64,000 nt of DNA from Scilla litardierei (GCA_030789695.1 CM061138.1:16130214-16194213), one strand, 5' to 3'; positions 1 to 11,840 are shown, counted from the first letter of the stretch. Translations and numbers: made by a program. The notes: generated by a model from the letters alone, not told the origin.

Positions 1-335
1 ACATAAGAGATAAGAAGGTAAAATAAATCATAACCATGTAACATAAGATATACGTCTGTAATAAAATTGATAAATTGGTAAAATAAAAATTACTATACAA
101 TATAAATCATAAGCATGTAAAATAATTGATAAATAGGTAAAACAAATCATATGCATGTAACATAAAACACAAGTGTGTAATATCATCGATAAGTAGATAA
201 GATAAACCACTCGTCTATAGCATTAATAGAATTGAGAACTAGGCAAAATAAGCCATAAGTATGTAACATATGCAATAATGGAGTGATATGCATTTGTTTG
301 AATTTTTTTCTTTATTATTTAAAATTATTTCTAAT
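1..335. repeat. AT-rich degenerate tandem repeat block, left copy
   Basis: Irregular repeats of motifs like CATAAGTATGTAACATA and GATAAATAGGTAAAA, spaced about 30-60 bp. The same motifs return at about 1226-1440, so the two blocks flank the duplicated unit at 416-1226. No coding potential was seen; the short ORFs here are low-complexity AT translation. Confidence 0.6.
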
Positions 336-346
336 ATATCATAAGA

Positions 347-400
347 CTAGCAATAACCCGTGCACCTAGTGCACGTGCACCGCAAAAAACCCAGCAACCA
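347..400 (-). mobile_element. Possible Helitron 3' terminus
   Basis: Read on the minus strand, a GTGCAC-rich stem is followed by GGGTTATTGCTAG and then T, which resembles the hairpin-plus-CTAG(T) 3' end of plant Helitrons. No matching 5' TC end and no Rep/helicase ORF was found, so this is a resemblance only. Confidence 0.25.
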
Positions 401-415
401 AAACCCGCGGGTCCT

Positions 416-1226
416 ATGCCTAAGTGGAAAGGAGTGAGAAGAGCGGGTGTGAGTGTGTGTATTGTCTTGGGGTTTTTTGAATGTGGGAGTGCGTTTTGGG
501 TTTTTTTTGGGTGTGTTTTGAGTGTGAGGTTTAAGAGAGGGAAAACTTTCAAAAGCAAACCTACAAATAGGGAGGTTAAGGGGGGAAGCTTGCAATGGCA
601 AAATTGGCCGCCGGGGGGGGGGGGAGGGGGTTGATGGGACACTGCCACATTGGATAAAGCACATCAAACCTCCCTCTTTTTAATAAAATATTTATTATCT
701 TCTAACATATAAACATCTTAAAGTTGTTTCTCATTATAGATATGATTCCAGGACTGCTAATTTTCATGATACAGATCATATAGAAAATCTCCATCCTAAA
801 AAAAATTAGATTGAAAAACTGAAGTCTGCCTAGGTAGAAAGGAGTGAGAAGAGTGGGTGAGTGAGGGTATTGTTTTGGGGGTTTTTGAATGTGGGTGTGC
901 GTTTTGAGTTTTTTGGGTGTGTTTTGGGTGTGGGGTTTAAGAGAGGGCAAAGCTTCAAAGGCAAGCCTATAAACATGGACGTTAAGGGAGGGGTTGTTTG
1001 AATGTGTGAATATGAGTGTGGGGTTTAAGAGAGGGGTTGATGGGACACTACCACGTAGGATAAAGCAAATCAAACCTCCCTCTTTTTTTATAATAGATTT
1101 ACTATCTTCTAACCTATAAACGTCTTAAATTTGTTTCTCATTATAGATATGATTCCAGGACTGCTAATTTTCATGATAGAAAATTTCCATCCTAAAAAAA
1201 TTAGATTGAAAAACTTAATTGATGAA
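416..1226. repeat. Tandem direct duplication, two units of about 0.4 kb
   Basis: Unit 1 (about 416-826) and unit 2 (about 830-1226) match along their length: AAGGAGTGAGAAGAG, a GT-rich stretch, GTTTAAGAGAGGG, GGTTGATGGGACACT, then TATGATTCCAGGACTGC and a shared AATTAGATTGAAAAACT end. They differ by substitutions and small indels, including a G12 tract only in unit 1. Short ORFs in the GT-rich part are compositional. Confidence 0.75.
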
Positions 1227-1440
1227 TATGTAAATATATCATAAGTATGTAACATATTAGCTAAGTGTGTAACAGAATTACCAAGTCGATAAAATAAATC
1301 ATATGTACGTAACAAGAACGGTAGGTGTGTAACATTATTGGTAAATAGCTAACATAAATCAGATACATGTAACATGAATGGTATGCGTTATATAATGAAT
1401 GGTACATCGGTAATAAATGTGATACCAACAGTTCCTAAGT

Positions 1441-2188
1441 GTATTAATATAAAGTAATTGAAACAAATAAAACTATACATATAATAAAGAATGAAGAGAA
1501 GTACCTTCAATGTTTCAAGAAGCCAAAATAAATTAAAAATGCATGAAAAAATGAGGAAGAAATAAAATAAATGTTTTGAAGAATAAAATAGGATGGATTT
1601 AATAGTTAAGTTGAAAGGGCAAACTAGTCAAATAAAACAAAGTTATATCCAAAAAAGATCTAAAAGGGACTAAAAAATATGGTTGATTAAAATCATGTGC
1701 TAACAATATGATCAAACGGACTTCCGACTGAAGGGCTTTGGACTGAAAAGTACATAATGGGTCAAAATTGGTATTTTTAGGCAATTATCCCAATAAAAAA
1801 TATGCCCAGGGAATTTGCTGTTAAAATTAAAGTAGATGTGCATAAAGTTAACTCAACCAAAAGTAATAGAAATAATGAAACAAGGAACTCAAAGAAGAAA
1901 AGTACAGAAAGACCACCAAAGAGCGTAAGAGCTAGAAACAGCCCAATGGATCTTTAAACAAAAATAAAGTCAAGAAACAAATAATAATGAGTTGCCATAA
2001 AACATGCCTTGTAAGGAGAATAATTAGTTCAGACACTGTATGGGTTAAGGCCTAATCTGGCCCACAAGTTAAAGTTGACAGGTTTATATCCAACAATTTA
2101 TGTTATTCTCATCATATTTAATTATGCAATCTGAGGCTATGTTAGTCAAACATGACTCTACCGAATCTTGGCATCCACATGTGAATCT
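1441..2188. other. AT-rich intronic sequence, nothing identified
   Basis: No coding region, terminal repeat or retroelement motif was recognised. It lies inside the intron downstream of the last callose synthase exon seen here. Confidence 0.5.
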
Positions 2189-2511
2189 TAGGGATGAGAA
2201 TGGGCCGGGCCGGACCGGGCCAAATATATGCCCAATTCAAACGGGCGGGCTTTCGGGCCAGCCCAAAGCCCATATGGGCTTTTTAAGTAATACTCAAATG
2301 TCGGCCAGCCCTGGAAGACAGCGACATCTCAATTAGTGTCTGATGGCATAAAAAAGCCCGATCGGGCTTTGGGCAGCAAACAGTTTTGGCCCGAAACGCA
2401 ATTGGGTATTTAGAATTGGGCTCGGGCTGGCCCTACGCCCGAATGGGTATGAATATTATTCGGGCTGGCCCGATTGGGCACCAGGCCAGCCCTTACCCAT
2501 TATCATCCCTA
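2189..2511. mobile_element. hAT-like MITE with GGGCCGG-rich subterminal repeats
   Basis: The segment begins TAGGGATGAGAATGGG and ends with CCCATTATCATCCCTA, an imperfect terminal inverted repeat. The interior is rich in GGGCC/GGCCC words, as in many short plant hAT elements. It encodes nothing. A clean 8-bp target duplication was not found; the flanks ATGTGAAT and ATGTGATG agree at 6 of 8 positions but are offset by one or two bases. Confidence 0.6.
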
Positions 2512-3669
2512 TATGTGATGCATCCATGTGATTATATGGGCCTTAACAAACGATTCCTCGAAGAGGAGAAACAAAAGACGGCCAACACAGTGGGTACACA
2601 TCTGTCTATACTGGATCTCACGTCAGACTCCAAACGCCCCTTAGGCCACGATTTGCCTCTGATAACAATTTGTTACGACGCTATATGCCATCAAAACACA
2701 AACCACAGTGAAGACATAATGTGGGTTGAGACTTGGTCCAAAATCCTAAGCATACAGTCAATCTGTCCTTCGCACTTGACTAGTTTTCTGGCACGTGTGA
2801 TGCATGCAAGTAATTATAAATGCTCATAAAAAATTCTTGTTTTCTAAAATTATCAACGCCACTTTTATTTCAAGTGGAAAACCATTTGACTAAGTGATTT
2901 ATATGCATCTATTTTTAAAGCATAAACATCAAGCACCCATGTCACATTCCCCTGGTCTTATGTCTCAAAATTTGCTTTATATAGAGAGTAGATTTTTCAA
3001 TCTGGACTATTATCACACCTGACATGGACGATTATCAACCTTGACACTAATGTAACGAACATAGGCCAATATTGCAACAAAAAGGGCTACCGTCCAGAAT
3101 GGTAAAACATCTCCTAATCTAAGCGTCAAAGATCCTAGATATCAGTCAAGATAAGAAAATTGCCAGAAAACTAGTTCAAGGTGGCATCAACGATCAGGTT
3201 TTACATCACGGATGAATTACGGCCCACGGACAACCATTTCAACTAAAATTTTCAATCAGCAGCAAATAAACAGTTATCAAATCTGAGGAACTATGACGTG
3301 CCCAAAATATGTTGTATGGAGGTATTTAATGTTCCTGTGAGATCACTAAATTACTTCATCAAATCTAAGGCACCATGCGGATGTCAAACAAAAGGCTCAT
3401 TTAGAAAGTACGATTGCATCTTTGCATGTTAAAAAATCACTTAAGAGAAATATCTATAAATAACTAAAAGAACAACTTCTTATTAATTTATGCAACAAAG
3501 AAGTTGAAAAATGAGCATGTAAAATTCATATGCAACAATCTGTAGATAAAACGCATAGCAATGAACTCGGATGAAAGAATTAATCATTTTGGTAAGCTAA
3601 CACTACCAAGATTAAATGAAAGACTTGTACAATCTAAAATTTGAAAAAAGACGTGGTGGAAATTTATAC
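2512..3669. other. Callose synthase intron, nothing identified
   Basis: Part of the intron following exon 14. The next exon expected from the family was searched for on the minus strand and not found down to position 1, so this intron exceeds 3.6 kb. Confidence 0.5.
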
Positions 3670-3767
3670 CCTGAAATTTGTTCCTCCATTATATCTCTGG
3701 TCACAACCTCCAGCATATCCTGGAAAAGAATGACAACCTGATCCTTGTCCTCTGGTTTATTACCCAT
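3670..3767 (-). CDS. CALS: Callose synthase exon 14 of window
   Basis: 98 bp from MGNKPEDKDQVVILF to DIMEEQIS plus two bases. Acceptor CTCTTAG, donor GTATAA. The following exon lies beyond the left edge. Confidence 0.92.
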
Positions 3768-3861
3768 CTAAGAGAACCGGATTCAAACCACTTGATGCAT
3801 CAGTATTGATGTCTCCACTTAAATCAGCAGACAAATAATGCTTCAAAATGAGAATACATAC

Positions 3862-3985
3862 CAGAATTTCAATCAATTTGATAAATTGGTTGTATAGGCT
3901 GGGAAGAGCACTCATTTTCAATTCAGTTATCAGTGTATCTTCTGTAATGTGCTTGTCAACCTCTTCAAAAATTTTATATATGACC
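3862..3985 (-). CDS. CALS: Callose synthase exon 13 of window
   Basis: 124 bp; one base completes E, then VIYKIFEEVDKHI to IKLIEIL, including ELKMSALPSLYNQF. Acceptor TTACAG, donor GTATGT. Confidence 0.93.
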
Positions 3986-4086
3986 CTGTAATCAGTAGCA
4001 GAGGTCGGACAGAGTGGAGTAAATATGCAACCAAGCAATTTACTGTATTATAAGCTAAGAAATACACCAAAGATATGATTGCTTAC

Positions 4087-4247
4087 TCCTTTTCACGATG
4101 CCCGTCCACTAAATAGTTGATAATATTCTTAAATGATGTGTAACACTCACGAACAGCACAAGACATATATTCATCATTCTCCAATCTCTTCTTCAGATCA
4201 CGATCTTTACCTTTGCTGTCTTTTGCCATGTCTAATGCTATTGGGAT
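4087..4247 (-). CDS. CALS: Callose synthase exon 12 of window
   Basis: 161 bp from [20 protein letters not shown] to VDGHREK plus two bases, including the conserved [14 protein letters not shown]. Acceptor TATTTAG, donor GTAAGC. Confidence 0.94.
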
Positions 4248-4330
4248 CTAAATAAAGGGATCAGTCATGAACTCAGCATGTTATTATCTACACTACAAAT
4301 GCATACTAGCAAAAATCAGATCAAACAAAC

Positions 4331-4415
4331 CTTGCTAGCAAGTAAGAACGGAGGCCACTGCACAAGATTCAAATCCCGATCTGCCCAGTATGGTACAAGC
4401 AACAAGTCCATCTCC
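4331..4415 (-). CDS. CALS: Callose synthase exon 11 of window
   Basis: 85 bp; one base completes R, then [15 protein letters not shown] to [10 protein letters not shown]. Acceptor AATACAG, donor GTTTGT. Confidence 0.94.
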
Positions 4416-4501
4416 CTGTATTTTGTTTGGCATACTTGATGAAATGCTCAAACAATGTACATTGTAGCACATACAAAATGATGCTACATTTTTTTAACTA
4501 C

Positions 4502-4599
4502 CTGTTGCTTATCAGATCTTCTTCGCGAAAGCTGGTAACAATTTTGTTCCACATTTGAGCAAATTTAGCTGCTTCCTTTTCTTTATTACTAGGAGGTAT
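4502..4599 (-). CDS. CALS: Callose synthase exon 10 of window
   Basis: 98 bp from [20 protein letters not shown] to EEDLISN plus two bases. Conserved [14 protein letters not shown] block of the cytosolic loop. Donor GTAGTT. Confidence 0.93.
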
Positions 4600-4713
4600 C
4601 TGGAACATTATACAGTCAGAAACTCAATAAGTGAATCACCAAATTCCGGAAAAAATACACCAGATGCATGGATGAACTCAAACTGGGTTGTTTAAGCGAA
4701 AAATAGTTCACAC

Positions 4714-4851
4714 CTTGGCAAACCTGCGGGACAAAGAAGCCTTTAGTCCCTTCTTATGGGCTTCTTCAGACTTGTCGGCAGGGATTAGTTTGGCGTTAAA
4801 TGCACCCGGCAATGATTGAAAACGAGACCTTAACATCCCTAAAGTTCGGAT
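4714..4851 (-). CDS. CALS: Callose synthase exon 9 of window
   Basis: 138 bp, 46 codons from [19 protein letters not shown] to ASLSRRFAK. In the family this follows RRLGE directly, so the phase-0 join across the 28.8-kb intron is exact. Acceptor AACCAG, donor GTGTGA. Confidence 0.94.
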
Positions 4852-5076
4852 CTGGTTTGGTAACAAATATATGTCACTTTAAGCAAGAGGGAAGATACTA
4901 CAGGAATACGATTCTCGGAAAATCAAGGCTCAAGTAAATGATAATTAATTAAAGCTAAAAGAACAAAACCAATGCAAACATTCCTCAGGACATGCGTATG
5001 ATATTCTGCGGAGAATGAACATGAAATATTTATGCTACACGTATATAAGGATCTGAAAAACATCCAAGTTCTCTCC

Positions 5077-5174
5077 GGGGGGGGGGGGGGGGGGGGGGGG
5101 TGGTTATTGGCTAACAGAATATGCTAGGGGGGGGGGGGGGGGGGGGTGGGGGTGTATTAGCTAACAGAATATGC
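5077..5174. repeat. Two long poly-G tracts in a local duplication
   Basis: G24 at 5077-5100 and G20 at 5127-5146 are each followed by a copy of GCTAACAGAATATGCT (about 5109 and 5159), so a roughly 50-bp unit has been duplicated together with its G tract. It lies in the giant intron 0.2 kb from exon 9. Confidence 0.8.
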
Positions 5175-6799
5175 TGAACATAACTGAATGGCTCACTTAA
5201 TGCGGATTTCAATTAGGAGAAATTCTCCGGAAGACAATTATATTACTTCTTTCAAAATTAAAATCAGACTTTGGAATTTTAATTAAGAACATCAACCACC
5301 TTTGAAACTAACATTGAAGCTTATCCAGAGGTAAAATCATACTATAAACGGCCTCACTAAGAGTTCAACTACAATAAGTTCATGTAATGGTCCAAACTTT
5401 TAGGTGTGCTCAAGACTTTCTGAAATGGTACATAAATTTTCTAACTATTTTCTTTTTCTTTCTCTGCAAACTTTTTTTACTTTTCTCATTTAAAATTTTA
5501 AAACTTTCTCATTTAAAATTTTAAAACCCAACTCATGACCCAAAGCCGCCCATGTGGCCCATCCTTCTTCTCCCATCTTTTATTTTCCTCTCTCAATCAC
5601 AAACCCAATGGCCCATTTCCTCTATTTATTTTGTTAGGCACAAAACCCCCAGCCCCTCAACTCCCTTCAATCAAAACAGTCAAACAGCTGCCTCCTCTTC
5701 GACTGGGAACCACAACCCTAATCCTAACGAGCAAGCCACTACCGCTCTTCGAAATCGGACTTGAACTCAGTATCTTCTACAAAATCGGCTTACCAATTCA
5801 CATCCTTTACCCCTCATCTTCTCTATTTAAGCATGGTTAAACCTAGGGTTTATTTTAATACGAAAAATTATATTTTCTCTTCTTCCTCAAAAATCTTTAA
5901 ATTTCGATTTCGTGGTTTTATCTGGAGCTTGGATTTCTGAGTTCTTTGTGCAATCATCGGTGCAAGAAGATTCAAATCTTACTAATTCTTTAGCCATTTA
6001 TTATGCTGAAATTTGTTTGATGTTGTGTAAGATTTGGGATTTGGTGATGATGATTCATGGATTTAATTTTAGAGGGATTTACCCTCAATGACTTACCATC
6101 GGCACCCATGCCGTGCACTCCTACGCCTTTAATTTTGGTTGGTTACTTTTCTATTGTTGGCTGCCGAGGTGTGTTAACCTTTCTTGCCGCCGCGTTGTTT
6201 CATGTGGAGAAATTCTTGTTGTTGAAATCAAGCCCTGTGTTGACGTTCATGGGCCTACCATGCTGAAGGTTTTCTTCCTTCGGGCCCTTCTTGCCGGTTG
6301 CCATGTGCCTAGCCCTTCAGTACCTCCCGCAGGCTTTTTTGTGCTGACTGCCTCACGGGCCGCTGGCCCTTGCTTCTGTGTTTTTAGTTTGGATTTTGAC
6401 TGTGCTTGGGGCCGGTTTTCTGTTCGAACGTCAAATAAATAATTGTGACAACCTAAGCTGGTATTGAGAATAAAGATAGATTGATTACACTTAAAGGGTG
6501 TAATCGACATGGGACATCCGCACCCTCCCTAGATCAAGGAACATTCTCCTACCACATAACCAAAACACTCACAATTTTCCGCATACAAGGGCCGGCTAGC
6601 CTCCCCTCTTATTTATAATAATCCCAACTAAAAGTCTAATTACCACAATACCCATACAATAATAAAATCCCATAAAACATAATAAAATAGGCCAAAAACT
6701 GGGTCAGATCTAACATTACTCCGATCCCAAACAATCACCTTATCCTCAACGGGGTGCATGAAGTCTGGGCCTTCCATTCCAAGTAGAATGCAAGCATAC

Positions 6800-7291
6800 T
6801 CATGTGTCAAAAGGATGAGAATGGTTTCCACCGCTTTCAACGACGTCCTGAAAAATATCGTCGGGCCAAGACGAGGCCCAAAAAACGTCGTCAGGCTCCC
6901 ACAAATAAGCCTGCAGATCTAAAACTTTCGTCGCTGCCTTCAGATCTAAAACTTCCATCGCCTTCGGATCTGAAACTTCCGCCGCCTTTGGATCCAGATC
7001 TGAAACTTTCGTCGCCGCCTTCAGATCTAAAACTTCCGCCGCCTTCAGATCCAGACCTGAAACTTCCGCAGCCTTCGGATTTGAAACTTCCACCGCCTCC
7101 TTCAGATCTGAAATTTCTGTTGCCTTAAAATCCAGATCTGAAAATTCCACCGCCATCGGATCTGAAACTTCCGTCGCATTTGGATCCAGATCTGGAATTT
7201 CAGCCGCATCCAGATCTGAAATTTTCGCTGCTATTGGATCAGAGTTTTCATCCAGATCTGAATCGATCCTCTTCGAAAGCATCGCAAACAC
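6800..7291 (-). CDS. Asp/Ala-rich repeat ORF inside the TRIM-like element
   Basis: A 163-codon frame made largely of degenerate 12-14-residue repeats such as KAAEVSDLDPKA. At the DNA level these are 24-36-bp repeats, each carrying the BglII word AGATCT. It occupies the gag position of the element but has no recognisable gag domain or zinc knuckle. It may be a repeat-expanded gag N-terminus or non-coding sequence kept open by repeat structure. Confidence 0.35.
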   Translation of the reverse strand: MFAMLSKRIDSDLDENSDPIAAKISDLDAAEIPDLDPNATEVSDPMAVEFSDLDFKATEISDLKEAVEVSNPKAAEVSGLDLKAAEVLDLKAATKVSDLDPKAAEVSDPKAMEVLDLKAATKVLDLQAYLWEPDDVFWASSWPDDIFQDVVESGGNHSHPFDT

Positions 7292-7366
7292 CTTCAGATC
7301 TTATCTGTGTTCTTGATATAAATGCTGCAACTGTAGGCATAATTGCATAACGATCTCCAACTTTTC

Positions 7367-9733
7367 TGTTAAGAACTAACAAAAAGATGTATAGAGAAAT
7401 AATAGCAAAACACGATAATTGAATACAAAAGAGGTGTATTCTTCTTCCAAGACGTCAAGGAGGACGTCCGCACTCGTTTAATCTAGATCTACCTAAGGAT
7501 GCTCAAGAGAAATATCAATCTTCAAGCATGCGGAAACAAGCAACGGCTAGCCCCTATAAATAATAGAAACCAGGGTTACTTGGCTAGGGGCCGGCGGCTA
7601 TAGGCTTGGGCCCGTGGATCTAACATTACTCCGCACCTGAAAATCCACCATGTCCTCAAGGTGGTGCATGAAAGTATCGGCGGAGCTACTCTGAGTGGGA
7701 GTCGTCTTCCCCTCCGATCCCTTCATCCTCCACGTCATCATCCTCGTCTGCCTCTGCTATCAACACTTGCAACTTACGACCCACACAGCGGTGTCCGGGA
7801 GAGAAGCGCACGTCACATCTGAAACATAGCCCCTTTTGCCTCTTCTCTCTCATCTCCGCATCGGTCATCCTTCAGAATTGGCCCCCAGCCGGTGGTGGGT
7901 TGTTCTGTTCCCCCTTCTTCTCAAGCCCCATCTGATTCGCCTCAGCAGTGACCCCCGCTCCGCCTGCTCTAGTCGAGGTGCCCCGCTGTATCTGCCCACT
8001 GTAGCAGCTCCCGCCTCTCTTATCCTCAGTCCGGGAGTCCTTTACCATCCGCACCATCTTGATGACCTCTGAAAGCCCCCGAGGCTTGTAGGGCCGCACT
8101 GCAGCTCGAAGGCTGGGTCTCAGCCCCTTCAGGAAGGTGCCCTCCAGAGACTCGTCCGACACGCCTTGTACTCTCCCTGCCAATGTCTCAAATCTCTCGA
8201 TATACTCCCACACCGGTCCCTCCTGCCTGAGGGCATATAACTGCTCGTGCAGGTTCCCCAAACGGGGCTCGCTGAACTTCTTCAGCTCCACCCATCATCG
8301 AATCTGCTGCATCCGCTCCTTCCACTGGAACCACCCTAAGGCTCTCCCCTCCATGCAAATGGCTGCCGCCTCCAACTTCTGTACCTCGGTCATGTGGTGC
8401 GCCGCGAAGTATCTTCAGCTTCCGCACCATGCAATCTCATCCAAAATGCCCCTGCTCGGGCCTCCCCTCCACTCGGTGATGCGGACGGTAGTGAAGTCTC
8501 CCTTCATCCTGGGTCTCGTACTGTCTAGGTGGCACTCCTCCCGCGACCCCCCTAATCTGCTCGATAATCCCCACGCCGGCCATCGAAGTCATCCCAACCT
8601 GCATCATCGCCGAACTCCGCCTCGTAGCCACACTCGTAATCACGTCATAATAATGGTCTCTCCGGCGTCCGTCTCCGTAAAACGGGTCCTCCCCGGCTGG
8701 CCGCCGCCCCGAAGGGTCGAAAAATCCACCGAAAATCTGTCCGCGCGCGTCCTCCCCCTGCTGATCGCTGCCCGTAAGGCTTGAAAAACCCCCTGGGGGT
8801 TGTCCGCGTGCGTCCCCCCGGCGGCTGCCGGGGGGCTCCCGGCCCCGGCGCGCATCAAGCGGGGCCTTCCGGGGTTGCCGGACCTGGGCGAGCGCCGGCA
8901 GGGCCTGGCCAGCCCTGCTGGGGCTCGCGACAGGCGGGGGGAAGTCCCCCGCCCCAATCCTGCGGCGGCCGCCCCCAGGCTGTTTTGGGGGGTCGGCCGC
9001 CCTCCTTCGATGGCGCACCCCTCTCGAAAGGGGCGGCTAGGGCCGCCGCCCCCCTTTGACTCTCCACCGCCTTCCGCCGCGCCACCTCACGATAATCGAC
9101 CTTCCATGGTCCTTCATCTTCTTCCTCGTCTAATTCTTCCACGTAATAGGGTTGATTTTGGGTAAAAATCTCATCTTTTCCTTCTCATTCTTCAAAGTTT
9201 TCGTCTTCGGCGTCGGATTAGGGTTTTCTTCGTCTTGGGATTTAGCCGTCAAGATGGAGAGGATCTTCGCAAATTGCTCGTCGTTCTTCGCTTGACATGC
9301 CTTCATGTGCTCGACGGATTCCACCACCGATTCCACCGATTTCTTTAACCCTTCAATTTCACCTATGAACTTTTCCTCCAACGCCTCGAATTTATCCTTC
9401 GATCTCGTAGCGGCCGCCATGGATCGTCCCGCTCTGATACCAAATTATTAGGAACTAACAAAAAGATGCAATTTTTATAAAGAAATAATAGCAAAACACG
9501 ACAATTGAATACAAAAGACGTGTATTCTCCTTCCAAGACGCCAAGGAGAACGTCCGCACCCGTTTAATCTAGATTTACCTAAGGATGCTTAAGAGAAATA
9601 TCAATCATCAAGCATGCGTAAACAAGCGACAGCTAGCCCCAATAAATAATAGAAACTAGGGTTACTTGGCTAGGGGACGCATGCGCATGGGCTAGGGGCC
9701 GACGGCTATGGGCTTGGGCCCGTGGATCTAACA
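7367..9733 (-). mobile_element. Gag-only Ty3/gypsy-type element, copy A, with 5-bp TSD
   Basis: 5' LTR 9446-9733 and 3' LTR 7367-7625, both starting TGTTAGATCCACGGGCCC on the minus strand. The primer site TGGTATCAGAGC is at 9431-9442 (read in reverse complement). The element is flanked by perfect TTTTC duplications (7362-7366 and 9734-9738), so its insertion into the TRIM-like element is precise. The interior holds gag and no protease, RT or integrase. Confidence 0.88.
7686..9420 (-). pseudogene. gag: gag of copy A, frameshifted
   Basis: Starts MAAATRSKDKFEALEEKF just after the primer site, a coiled-coil-like N-terminus. A GC-rich Pro/Gly/Arg region (about 8650-9060) follows, then a Retrotrans_gag-type block (NLHEQLYALRQEGPVWEYI, VSDESLEGTFLKGLRPS), and the knuckle CFRCDVRFSPGHRC. 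It ends with an acidic tail DEGIGGEDDSHSE and a stop. These pieces lie in several frames, so the gene is broken. The same stop after DSHSE is used by copy B. Confidence 0.8.
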
Positions 9734-11586
9734 TTTTCCTTGCAGGGATCCCCTCCAATCCGTCATGGATCGTTGCCCTGATATCAAAATGATAGGCCCC
9801 AAAAGAGATCTGAAATTCATTAGCAATAAATTGAGAATAAAGATAGATTGTTTACACTTAAAGGATGTAATCATAATCGCCCTCTTAAGACGTCGATTGA
9901 TAATGGACGTCGGCATCCTCCCTAGATCGAGTAACCTTCTCTCAAATAACCAAAACACTCACAATTTTTCGCATACGAGAGCCGGATAGCCTCCCCTCAT
10001 ATTTGTAATAATCCTAATTAAAAGTCTAATTACCACAATACCCCTACAATAATAAAATGCCATAAAACATAATAAAATAAGCCCAAAACTGGGCCGGATC
10101 TAACAATAGACTATAGAAATTGATTGAGTGCCAATCATGAATCTGATCATAAGATTTGTTTTCTTCTTTGAATTTATTTAAATATTTAGTTTTAAATAAA
10201 ATTCTGAATTAGTTTTTATTGCTCAGTTTAATTCTTAAAACTATAATTAATTGTTAAATTGGAAATTATCTCTAGAACCTGAACTTCGTTATATTGCATG
10301 CCCGAAGTGTTGCAACTAAACTACATAAGTTAAAGGCCATGCAACATGATACTGATATAAATGATTTATGGCTTAACACTTGTACTTGACACATGACATG
10401 CCACAACTTAAACATTAAATTCGAGCATAGCGCTTTATCTACGTAATTTAAGGACTTGAGACATGGACACTTCTGAATCAATTAACATGAAAGCTAGAGA
10501 ACTCCAAACAACCATTACAGAACTTGACATGACTCTTAACTAGAACTAGAACTATATACCTAACACATGACTCACAGGGTTTTTGAATCGACTAAATTGC
10601 GTAAGTTAAGGGCTCTGCAACGTGATACTGTAATAATTGCTTTATGACTTGACAATTGTACTTGACACATGACGTATTACAACTGAAACATTAAATCACT
10701 GTATAGCACTTTAGCAACGTAATTTAAGGGACTTGAGACATGGTCACTTCTGAAACTATTAACATGACAGACAGAGAACTCCAGACAACAGTTACAAAAC
10801 TTGACATTACACTTAGCTACAACTAGAACAAATGTACACCCGACACATGACTCACGATGTTTTAAAAACATATAATTGAGAGAGTGCATAAGCGATTGGA
10901 GCCATACTTAGGCCCGTATCTGGGAAAATCCTCTTTTCATGTTTCTTGTCTTAAGGATCAAGAGTCCTCTCCTGTATCTTGTTCTTAGACTCGGCCTAAG
11001 GTCGCACCCCATGGTCCAAGGTGGACTCCAGGTTGTATATCGTGTTATCCATTATACGTCACAACACAAAACTGTTAAGTTAAATGTTAATAAAGAAACC
11101 AAATCCTATTAGTTGGTAAATCTCTTCATCTATTGTTAGATTGTACATAGCCTGGTATTTCTCCATTTGTAGCTTTTCAGTTGCATGTCGGTTACTTCTT
11201 GCTTGTTAAATTAACTGAAAGTTTAGTATAATATTAATCTACTTTACTTAGTAGTGGTAGAATTTTTGTTGTCACTGCTAGGTAACAAAAAAGTTGACTC
11301 CCAGTACGAGGAGTCTGAATTTCCAATGGAGAACGCAGAGTTTTGAGCTTCAAGATTTATTAGGAGAGTATTATGCATTTTTATTTATTTATTTCCCTTT
11401 GGTCTTTTGTAGTCGAGATATTGTAGTGCCCTTTTTCTAGATTTGACATTGTACACTAGTTGAAGGCTGCATAAAAGAGTTTCAATTTTAGAACATTTCA
11501 TATTTCATCTGTATATTGTTTTCACATGTACCTACAGGACCTGCTAATCACTTAAAATTGTAAACGCACCCAAACCTGCGACGTCA

Positions 11587-11840
11587 TAGTTCAGATAAAG
11601 CTAATTAGACCATTCGTTCAACTAATAAGAAAGAACCTGTTTATCAAGTCATTTGCATCCAAAGCAAGCATAGGGATAAATTAAAATTTGACACTCTTCT
11701 AATAAGGGGAACAAGTTCAATTTGGTGTGTAATTTGATTCCCACCAAGACTGGTATTCAACTTGTAGTCAAACTCGGTCAATGCCTGCCTCACAGCACAC
11801 TACAAAAATAGACATTGAAGTACTGTTTTAGCCTGGTGAT
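11587..11840. other. Unassigned sequence between LTR and copia remnant
   Basis: No feature recognised. Confidence 0.4.

Larger units (their letters stand above)
6453..10105 (-). mobile_element. TRIM-like non-autonomous LTR element, itself interrupted
   Basis: Minus-strand element. The 5' LTR (10105-9790) starts TGTTAGATCCGGCCC and ends CCTATCA, followed by a degraded primer site TTTGATATCAGGGC and an ATGACGG start. The 3' LTR (6715-6453) starts TGTTAGATCTGACCC but lacks the last 40 or so bases of the 5' copy. Without the element nested at 7367-9733 the interior is only about 0.7 kb and encodes no pol. A block just before the 3' LTR (TTCATGCACC...TTGAGGATAAGGTG) is shared with the gag-only elements. 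Confidence 0.65.
5383..11586 (+). mobile_element. Ty3/gypsy-type LTR, split by a nested insertion
   Basis: Starts TGTAATGGTCC at 5383 and runs to 6443, then resumes at 10106 and ends about 11586 after the family marker CAGGACCTGC. Shared internal marks with the LTR at 31131 are the GATTGGAGCCATACTT block, GACTCGGCCTAAGGTCGCACC, the TACTTAGTAGTGGTA segment and the end. The interruption (about 6444-10105) is a TRIM-like element. No internal region adjoins it, so it is a solo LTR or a fragment. Confidence 0.65.

Noticed and set aside
2189..2511. 8-bp target duplication for the hAT-like MITE
   Set aside because: ATGTGAAT and ATGTGATG are similar but offset from the element ends, so no true duplication is claimed.
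6057..6442. Two plus-strand frames resembling short secreted proteins
   Set aside because: They lie in the leader of a gypsy LTR and have no family match.
6444..10110. Target duplication of the TRIM-like element
   Set aside because: Flanks ATAAT and ATAGA do not match, and the 3' LTR end is missing.
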